Notes under the pieces: model-generated | Told to the model about the DNA's origin: nothing | Seen by the model: the letters and a program-made list of their open reading frames with translations, nothing else | Databases searched by the model: none | Program-made: the position numbers and the translations under genes | In this document: positions 55,986 to 64,000 of the stretch, piece after piece | Position numbering within the stretch: position 1 is the stretch's first letter | How the letters are laid out: each line of letters begins with the position of its first letter | DNA from: Nilaparvata lugens | Lineage: Eukaryota > Arthropoda > Insecta > Hemiptera > Delphacidae | Length of the DNA stretch: 64,000 bases | Reading direction: 5' to 3' | Assembly (NCBI RefSeq): GCF_014356525.2 | Contig: NC_052508.1 | Location: 39,345,113-39,409,112, forward strand

Positions 55986-56682
55986 TTTGCCTCATTCTGC
56001 TCTACTGTGAGTGGTAGTCGAATAATCGATGCCAAGAGCCGGCTAAAAGGGTAATGAATAAGTTGTGAGCACTAATCTTGTTTTGGATGTGGAAGTCAAG
56101 AGTAAGTCCAGCAGCCCGTAGCACTCCGGTGCCATTTATTTGAGCACAGCTACTTGTTACGTTTCCTTCGGGGAAACGGCACACAAAGCAAAGTGAATTC
56201 TAACGCTGTCATATCAGTTAGGCCCGAACGAACGTCGGGATCAGTTCGGTTCATCCCGAAGGTGTTGTTCTGTCTTTCGGCCCGAAGTGCACTAGCGCTT
56301 CTTTGATTGTCACCCGGCAACAGGTTCTTGGAGGCTGAAGGTCAGCTGCTTCTCTGCCTGCTCTGCTCTTCTCATTGATCGCTCCCATTTTCACACCCTC
56401 ATCTATCCTATACTTCTTCCTACAATATTACCTTCTCTCACTTTTTGTCTTCCACTATCAATTCTCCTCACGCACATACTCACTTTATACAATTCTCCCA
56501 CTATTAAGATTATCAAACTCACATCATAAAGTAAAGCTATTCGTCAATAGTATCATTCATAATATAGAACTATTTGCGAAATTCTATTAAGTCATACTCC
56601 TCACTTCTGAGATCTTTTTATTACTATATTCTCCCTTATTCTTCCCTTGATATTTATTTATTTCTATTCGCCAAAATCCATC
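55986..56682. other. Non-coding; GC-richer at 56210-56360
   Basis: 56210-56360 is CpG-rich (GGCCCGAACGAACGTCGGGA) with a small CCCGAA/TTCGGG symmetry. No splice-bounded frame was seen. Confidence 0.35.
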
Positions 56683-57333
56683 ACTCGTTGATTCAGTGAA
56701 TAATGATGAAAATAATAATCATTCAATTATCCAAGAACAATCACCATGAAATATTCACAAATAATATCAATTTATTTCATATAAAAAAATATCTCTATCT
56801 TTTCATATAGCTTTTATTATTGAGTGACATATTATCATATGAAATTATTGAAATATTCTAATCTATTCAGTTTTGATTATATTCCTATTTCAAGGGTTGG
56901 ACAAGGACCAACGAACGGATGCTCCTGTACCTGTATAGATGCATAGATGTTCAAATCTCCGCCAATTTGTGTAGATAAAAACAATATTGTAATTCCAATT
57001 TGCATTTACATTAATTGTTCTAAAGGTTCTAAAATCTTGAAACCTTCAAGGTTCTAAATCTTAAAGTTCTTCAATCAAATCCAGGAGCATCGGTTCCTGG
57101 TCCAGCCCTTGAAATAGGAATATAATCAAAATGAATAGATTAGAATATTTCAATAATCTAAGAACATACGTCACTCAATAATAAGAGCTATATAAGAAGA
57201 TTGAAATTAATTGATATTTTTGTGAATATCTCATGATGATTGTTCTTGGATAATTGAATGATTATTATTATCATTATTATTCATTATATCATTATTATCA
57301 ACTCAGTCCATAATTCACTGACTCAACGAGTTT
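56683..57333. repeat. Foldback element, ~650 bp, arms ~250 bp
   Basis: Left-arm CACTCGTTGATTCAGTGAAT (56683) pairs with the right arm, minus strand, AACTCGTTGAGTCAGTGAAT (from 57333). The match continues through ATAATCATTCAATTATCCAA, TATTATTGAGTGAC, TATTCTAATCTATTCA and ATATTCCTATTTCAAGGG to GGATGCTCCTG in the left arm (56918-56928) against CGATGCTCCTGG in the right. Identity is imperfect, with indels. A loop of about 130 bp holds short CTTCAA/GGTTCTAAA repeats. Non-coding. Confidence 0.9.
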
Positions 57334-57633
57334 GAGAACTTATAATTTTATAACCTTCAATAATCTTAATTCTATCATTCTAACCTTGTATAATCAATAA
57401 TTCTCCAATTAATAATACTCCACCAAATTTTCAAAACTATATTTCGTGAGTAATTGTATAGATTTTTACGACTTAGAACCCACCTAGGTTCTTAAACTAT
57501 AGGTCAACAAAAGCTGTAACGAATCAACAGATAGGCCTATACTCTAGCTGTAACAAGGGTAGACACATGTACTCAAGAAGAAACTGGTCGTTTATTATTT
57601 ATTTTTTCTATGAACTTTTTCCACTTAATTAAA
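57334..57633. other. Non-coding linker
   Basis: AT-rich sequence between the foldback and LINE I; nothing recognised. Confidence 0.4.
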
Positions 57634-58072
57634 TTGAAAATGTTTTTATTGGCAGGAATAAAAAATACAACATTTTTGAAATAGGTACATAATAAAGGCA
57701 ATACAAATTTTTCAACATGAGAAAATAATATTACAAAATAAAATGGAATGCCAATTGAGTATTTGCTTCTCGAGGTACTAGACCTGTTTGAGTTGGTGAT
57801 ATAAAAAATTATTACAAAACTAGCGCTGAAAAGAGGTTACTGAGGCCGACAGTCGCATATGAAGTGACCAAGTGACACATATTACATAACAGTATCGATT
57901 ATTCATCATTTTTAGCTTCGAAGTATACTGTAAGGCTACATGAGAATTCTGAAAAAGGTATCCATATTCTCACATTCCATTAAAAATCTCTTGACATCTC
58001 TCAAAAACCTTGATCGTATCTTGCACTGCCTTATCTCCAAGGGCAGCAGGTTGTAGAACTTGGAGCTGAATA
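57634..58072 (-). mobile_element. LINE I: 3' terminal fragment
   Basis: On the minus strand from 58072: FLFSSKFYNLLPLEIRQCKI, then RFLRDVKRFLMECENM and a stop at about 57936, followed by a 3' UTR and AATAAAAACATTTTCAATTT. S-K-x-Y-N-x-L-P near the end is the same C-terminal block seen in LINEs E (PKLYNLLP) and G (RFYNALPS). 5'-truncated, APE-type LINE. Confidence 0.65.
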
Positions 58073-58418
58073 AGAAAAAAAATTCATGAATTTCAAAAAT
58101 TTCATAATTGAGTCGATCTGATTAAATTTTTATAATTCTAGTATGATAAAATTATAGGATCTCTTATTATCATCATCATCAGTTTTATAACTCACGCACA
58201 ATACTGGATCTTATGAAGGCATCATGCTCAAATGAAAAATTCTTTTATGAGCCTGTGTTCATCCTAATCTGCTTGGATAGAGAAATCTAATCGAATGAAA
58301 ATATTATGGATTTTGAGAGTTGAATCAGAGAAAAGCGTGCACGGGCCTGCAATCAAGTAACCGAATGTTCATTGGTTATGAATGTCTAAATTGTTAGGAG
58401 CCATAATTAGATTGAACA
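58073..58418. other. Non-coding linker
   Basis: AT-rich; no feature recognised. Confidence 0.4.
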
Positions 58419-58727
58419 TTAGGCTACAAACCAAATATTGTGATGTAAAAACATGATGGACTTCTGTTCCATTGTGACGAAAATGGTAGGAACACTAAAC
58501 ATGGTTATCAACTCTTCACAAATTGCAACAAATTCAGCACATGATCTAAACTCGTCTGGTTCCTGCATGTCTCTCAGTACGTAATTATCATACCGTAGAA
58601 TCCTGCGATTCTTCATCAATTTATTGTTGATATGTACTATTCCAGGCTGTATACTGTATGCTAATGGGAAATTCCACCTAGGTAGGTCCACGAGTCCACT
58701 ATACGAACTATCCGTGCCCACTTGCAA
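58419..58727 (-). CDS. Unclassified ORF, 102 codons
   Basis: The frame begins with TTG (no upstream ATG in frame near it) and reads QVGTDSSYSGLVDLPRWNFP, LAYSIQPGIVHINNKLMKNR, then MQEPDEFRSCAEFVAICEEL, ending at TAA 58419. Amino-acid composition is protein-like, with acidic, basic and hydrophobic residues well mixed, unlike most chance frames here. I do not recognise a family. It may be an exon, a relic of an unknown element, or chance. Confidence 0.2.
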   Translation of the reverse strand: MQVGTDSSYSGLVDLPRWNFPLAYSIQPGIVHINNKLMKNRRILRYDNYVLRDMQEPDEFRSCAEFVAICEELITMFSVPTIFVTMEQKSIMFLHHNIWFVA

Positions 58728-60539
58728 CGTTGAATGGAGCTGTCAATTAGATTTGAACATTGAATTGACGTGAATTGAACAGATGCGGAACGTGTCACTG
58801 TCAATCAAGTAGTTGAAGTTGCGGTTTCCTGGAACAGAAGAGGAACGAAACCGAACTCATTCCACCATTGCTCTACTGGATTCACCATTCAATAGAACTA
58901 GACTGTTAAAATTACACTATGTCGACTGGTATCTCTATGTAGTCTAGGATTGACATCGGTCAAGTTTACTTGATTTCAATTTTTTTCAACATGTGGGTTG
59001 ATTAGGCGATTTTTTTGACTTGATGAATTTGATTAGTGGATTCAAGTTTATGTTCTTGTGAATCCAAGTTTGCAAAATACATTCGTTCCATAGAAAACTT
59101 GAATTTAAGTAAGCCTGACAAATGTGAACGTCCTTTAACACTGTTAGGCCTTAGTCCTTACCGGCACATTTATTGGAAGAGCAGTCAGTAAAACTAAAAA
59201 ATGAATAGTTTCATAGTTTGCTGAACTGGGTTAGAAATTATCCAGCATACACTATTATTGATTATTTATATTACTGCAATGAAGATAGTTTTTCACCAAC
59301 CACCTGAATGGAGAAATATGATAAATGATCAAATTTCAACAAATTACAGTATTATTCCTTGTTCATGATTTTTTACTCGTAAATATAATCAAACTCGGAG
59401 TGACAGAGTAAGAAAGGAAATATTTTCAGAAGAATATGATAAGATATGTATTTATACTGCAAGAGTAAGGAAGAAGAACATGCCTTCAAGAAGTCAACAT
59501 GTGTAAGAATATAAATATGAATTTTTATATGCACGAAAAATATAGAGTGTATTTTTTTCTTGAATAAATGGATGTATAGTTCAGAGTGACGTTCATATCA
59601 TACAAAATGTATAGAATATTCTAAATTGTAATAGGCAGTAGGCTACTGAAATTCACATGTAGGCTATATGTATATTAGGCTACAAATGCATATTCATTGT
59701 AAGCAGACGATTATATTTGGTGCCTAATGATAAACAAGAAGCAAGTATTCACGTTGCTCTGTTGAACAAACGAATCTTCCTCACTTGAAATGAACAGCAA
59801 ACTGAATTAATTTTTTTGATCATCGATTGTGTTCACAAGAAAAACCAATGAATATGAACGCGAAAAAAACCATGGCTATTATTTGTTTTCTGATATGTGA
59901 TCACACTTTGGACGCGGAATGTAATTGCCCACTGTAAACACTGGAAATAGAAGGCAAACAATAACTTTGTTTGAGCTGTAGTGAATCAAAAAAGGTGGAT
60001 AGAACAACAAATTGTCGGAAAATAATGTTGAACATTGAGTGACATTGTACCATTCCGTATTTTATTTTGATAGACGCGATTTCTATTCTCAAAAAAAATT
60101 TCCTCTTATTCTTCGGTAGATTTCATTCAGTTTGAGCATCGATTATTGTTTAAACCCAGTCAACTCATATACAGAAAAGGCTGCAGCCAGTGAAAAATGG
60201 GACCAATGATGAAACTATTTTCAATTTACATAATTTCTTTTGATCATAATTAATGTACATACATTTTGAGGGATGGAAAATGCGGCTCTTTGGGCGAAAT
60301 ATCTTCAACGATCATTATTTATCATTGACAATAATAGAAAAGCATATCGAGGGCGTTCTAATTTTTTTATAATTAGCATACAAAGCCACCTAGTGAATCC
60401 TCTGAATACGGAAAAGTTAACACGAATAAATTAATTCTTTTACTGAAGCGGTGCAGCACAAAAGTTTTCATTCCTTTATTTGAACCCATAGTTTTGTATT
60501 TATTGATTGCACATGTTATAAAACAGGGTGGAGTCATCA
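58728..60539. other. Non-coding; no feature recognised
   Basis: AT-rich without supported ORFs. Several CATATTCA/TACAAAT-type motifs at 59640-59700 are weakly repetitive. Confidence 0.4.
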
Positions 60540-60900
60540 TCAAATAATATCCCGGCCGACGTGTAAAAAACGTGTATCGGTAGCGGGAGTCAGTGCAAAA
60601 GAAGCAGCAGCAGCAGCAGCAGCGATTGGAAGGTTGCGGTAGCGACAAAACAAATGACGAGCAACAAATCTGGATAACGAGGTGTCTGTCGAACTTGGTT
60701 GGTGGTAGAAAACTGAAAATTGGATTCATCCCGGAAATTGCAGCGAATCGATCTTCGGATCAATTCCATCCTCTTCAAATCGACAACGGAAAGAGGAGAA
60801 TAATCCTCGAAACACGGGCTCAACATCTTCGAGCAACCAGCAACCATCACTGAAAAGAGACGATCACGAAAAGATTAAAGATGGCGTAAAAGCGGTAGCA
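60540..60900 (+). other. Candidate 5' exon region with a CAG repeat
   Basis: The block is richer in GC and CpG than the flanks (CCCGGCCGACGTG, CGGTAGCGGGAG) and contains (GCA)6-7 at 60602-60623. A frame from a GTG at 60593 is open for 86 codons (QKKQQQQQQRLEG, then DKTNDEQQIWITRCLSNLVG and KLKIGFIPEIAANRSS) up to TGA. Further on, AAAGATGGCG at 60877 offers an ATG that stops after two codons. This looks like a transcribed leader of a host gene, with or without coding content. No splice pair could be fixed. Confidence 0.35.
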
Positions 60901-63216
60901 TTTCTCCTTTCGCAGGATATCTCCTGGGACATGGCAACCCGAGCACACAAGCACACCCACACCAAACATCAGCTTTTCTCCAAAGATTCATGTTTTCCTC
61001 CTTTTTCCATCTTCATTTGCTATTTCGTTACATTACTGAATTTCATCGATCCAGCTGCCACCGATTCAATTCAATCTTCCAGCCATTTATTGTTTATTTA
61101 GAACTCTTCTGATACTCGTCGCAAACTTCTTTATACATTGAAACTTCAAATATTCTTGATGAATGAGTTGGTAGCTGAGTTCTCAATTTCCGACAAGATT
61201 GTAAAATATTTATCATATATAGAGTATGGTCTTGTTAGAAATACCGAAATATCAAATAAGCTTGTAATAAATTATACTCTAAATGAAAAATAGTATTATA
61301 TATTTTGGTTTGAGTTGATATGTATTATGTTAGTGTAGCGTTCTAATGTTTCAATGAGAATTTCATATAGTACAAGTAAGGCAAGCGTTACGTTAATTAA
61401 TCAAACTTGAAAGGGTGGACCCAAAAGATTTCATCGAGACTTTGCAATGAATTGCATTGAGATGTGCAATCAATACGCAATGCTTATGCATTGAATTGCA
61501 TTGCACAGTATATGATGTTGTTGGAATAATATGATTCTATCTCTACTTAAATAATAATGTCCTAAAATAATAATATGCCCTACTAATAATAATAATAGTA
61601 ATAGTCAATGTTTGGAATCGTGATGTGCTAGACTACACTCAGAATAAGAACTGTCTGACAAGAATAAACTTAAAATTGAAAATTATCTCGAAAACGTTTT
61701 AGATTCTATCAGTATGATATCTTTTGATTCCACAAATAATGATACAAATTTATGTTATTCTTAATATACTCGAATTTAAAGAAACCAGGTGTATCCATTC
61801 CATCACTTGACTGTCCTATCCCAGTATTGTGTCAAATTATTTGATAGAGGTGATTGGAGCTTCAACTACCAACTATCAACACTCATAAATCACGTTGGTA
61901 ACGCAAGTTGCATTTGGCTTGGAGCCTTCCTGAACATGACAGAACAATGCCTGCGCTCTACTTGTTCCATTATCATGAAAAGAAACAGCTACAGTCATTG
62001 AGAGCGGGGACAGCAATTGTTTGATATGACAGGCATAATATTGTTCAAAACAATGCTTCTTGATGACATGGATGTCCCCAGCAATACATTGTCCGTATTA
62101 CAGTATTCATGAGTTGTAAACCATCTCCTCTAGTGATAAAAAACTAGTCTTTCGTTATTAGCTCAACGTTGACTCGCTGGAAAAGCTGTAAATCAAGAGC
62201 AGGAACAGGTTATTCCCAAGTATGTCAGCTAGCACTCTATTCAATCATTCTGCGTCATCTCGATTTGATACACAGTCTGTCCTCCCTACACAGAGCAAAA
62301 GCATATCATTTATTTAATAATTTCCATCGCAATGAGATACCGGTACGGAGCTAATTATTATCGCTCCATCTCTGGGGTTCTATGTCATTTTTTGCTCTAG
62401 TTTTTACTTATACACACCAATATGTACGACAAATATATTACACATGTTATTTTCACATTTTTCCGGGCCTGTCTCGTGAATTAGAGAAAACGAATCAGAC
62501 TCGTACTTCTACAATAATTTACATTGGTGAGCCCCCTGGGCTGAAGAACTCGCTCATGAGCTATATCATTCTGGTTTTAGAATCCGCAGCTTGTAGGCTC
62601 TTTTGAGAAAGATTTTGAAAAACCTATGGAAAACGTTTTGGAGAAATTCTGCTAATGATGAAAACTCACAGAAAATATGCTCAGTCTTCCCATACATAAT
62701 CACTATCTGCTGTAAAAATGTATATCAGCATGCAAAGAACAATTTTGCAATTTAAAAATTGTTTTAATACATTTCAAAACTTTCTCATAAGATAGTAGAC
62801 CTGCATGTTTAAGGAAACAGATAATATCAACAGTTGAGGAGTACATGCATTGAAGGATTTGGTTTCCTCACACAGGAATATAATTATGATAAATACACAG
62901 AAAAGAGCAAGGGATTGAACAAAATTACTTGCAATGAAAATGTGCTTGTCAATCTCTTAAACATCATTCAGAATAACACACTCAACCTTCCCACAAAACG
63001 CTTTATGGCATAATTGAGTTCAATTAGTAAGTTTATCAAAAGCTTTGAAAATGATTGCGTTTATGCACTGAAAAGTAATGTAGATCATACCTTATAATCG
63101 GTAATTTCAAAAAAATAGCCACCTGCTCCAATATATATTTTATCGTCATTCAGCTTTCTCACGGAAATCACAATGTTCGAATCAACAAGAGAATTGACTA
63201 TCATTAGAATAAACTA
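60901..63216. other. Non-coding; no gene recognised
   Basis: AT-rich with short chance ORFs. 61448-61506 contains overlapping symmetric strings (GCAATGAATTGCATTGAG, TGCATTGAATTGCATTGCA). An (AAT)n run is at 61580-61595. Confidence 0.4.
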
Positions 63217-63450
63217 CAGTCAAACCTCTCTATAACGAACCTCCACTTAACGAAATCCTCTACACAACGAATTTTCACCTGGTCCCATGACATTTTAGAG
63301 TTTTTGCTGCTTATTTACCTCTATTTAACAAATTTCGTACCTCTCAACAACAAAGTTTTCTCTTGACTTCAACATACAAAGTGTAGTGTGTATAGGAAGC
63401 AGACGGTCATTTTCAAGGAATTCTTTAGTTTCAGCAGAAAGGTCAATAGA
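63217..63450 (+). mobile_element. pogo/Tigger-like DNA transposon terminus
   Basis: CAGTCAAACCTCTCTATAACGAAC directly after a TA dinucleotide (63215-63216) matches the terminal inverted repeat style of pogo/Tigger elements of the Tc1/mariner superfamily, which duplicate TA. Repeated ACGAA/AACGAA and CCTCTA strings continue the family pattern (63240-63330). No transposase frame and no opposite terminus appear before the window ends, so it is a solo end or runs beyond the edge. Confidence 0.6.
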
Positions 63451-63595
63451 CTAAAAATAATGGCAATTCAGGTTGAAGAAGGAAGAAGATAGAGTGCTAG
63501 ACAGTCAATAGAGGATGAAACAAATGTCGGAAATTGAATGCAAGTTACTGGAAATTCAATTCCAAAACCTTTTAAGTTGAAATAAAATTAATATT

Positions 63596-63850
63596 TTATC
63601 CAATTTCCTTTAATATTCTCATTAGTTCATAAAATGTTTCATCATCATTTTCCCATGTCGTTTGGGGTCGGCTCTCCGTATCAATTTGCGCCATTCTTCT
63701 CTGTCTTTTGTCTTTTGTCGATCGGTTCATTATTGTAGACCAGGCAGGTGAACGACTGGACTTTTTTCCCATTCTTGCTTTTGTCACACATTTTAATTCT
63801 TTGAACTGACTATGATGATGATGATGATGACTGTGACGAACCTTAACCTT
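63596..63850. repeat. Probable dispersed repeat with (GAT)n
   Basis: CCCATGTCGTTTGGGGTCGG (about 63652) followed by CTCTCCGTATCAATTTGCGCC resembles a conserved block met in abundant insect repeats. A (GAT)n run occurs at 63813-63831. The 63-codon minus-strand frame over it is Arg/Lys/Ser-rich and has no independent support. Confidence 0.4.
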
Positions 63851-64000
63851 AGGAGAGGAATCCGTCAGATCAAGAAGTTTTTAGAGGCTTTCAAAATTAT
63901 CAGGCAAGGATTAAAACTGAAAAATCTGGTGTGGCGCACTCACACAACTTTCCTTGCCGTTATGAAAATTGATCACCTGACGCTAGTGTTCCCGCGCATC

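Overview
The window is AT-rich eukaryotic DNA, most likely from an insect. The repeat styles resemble those of sap-feeding hemipterans such as planthoppers, but that assignment is an inference from familiarity and not a demonstrated match. Nothing is prokaryotic: there are no operons, rRNA, CRISPR arrays or functional tRNA genes. Almost everything recognisable is transposon-derived, and I see no complete host gene.

Layout. 1-3.4 kb: a CA/TA microsatellite, a near-perfect 412-bp palindrome, a tandem ~200-bp duplication, and a 5'-truncated, internally deleted LINE (A) bounded by a clean 14-bp target-site duplication. 3.4-10.8 kb: non-coding, with ends of several non-autonomous repeats. 10.8-11.5 kb: a very GC-rich array of CCAAT, GC-box and GCCATTTTG motifs followed by a diverged tandem duplication. 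11.9-21.2 kb: two LINEs whose ORF1 carries an SGNH-hydrolase-like domain. LINE B (+) lies inside or against LINE C (-), and a C-terminal piece of a minus-strand LINE reappears on the far side of B. 21.6-27.6 kb: nearly full-length LINE D (+), with an ORF1 of PHD-like finger, coiled coil and baculovirus-FP-like domain, an ORF2 of endonuclease (EN) and reverse transcriptase (RT), and a tandemly duplicated 3' end. 32.6-35.8 kb: a tRNA-derived SINE, then LINE E (+), the most intact EN-RT here. 39.9-42.6 kb: the C-terminal part of a LINE with a restriction-enzyme-like endonuclease (F, R4/Dong-like), a minus-strand LINE 3' end (G), and a 640-bp MITE with ~100-bp terminal inverted repeats. 43.6-48.6 kb: nested inverted repeats, including 330-bp arms 2.8 kb apart enclosing two MITEs. 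50.4-52 kb: a deleted minus-strand LINE (H) and 149-bp tandem repeats. 55.4-57.3 kb: a ~500-bp pure-pyrimidine tract and a 650-bp foldback. 57.6-58.1 kb: a last LINE 3' end (I). 63.2 kb: a pogo/Tigger-like terminus.

The LINEs are decayed by frameshifts, stops or active-site changes (YADD to YAYD in B, FADD to FAND in D). Four stretches look like host exons because of GC content or splice-site context (30.88-31.09, 37.59-37.66, 54.12-54.30 and 60.54-60.90 kb); these are candidates only. The density of old and young insertions in both orientations, with several long hairpins, fits a transposon-accumulating locus that could feed small-RNA pathways. That is a hypothesis that small-RNA data would settle.
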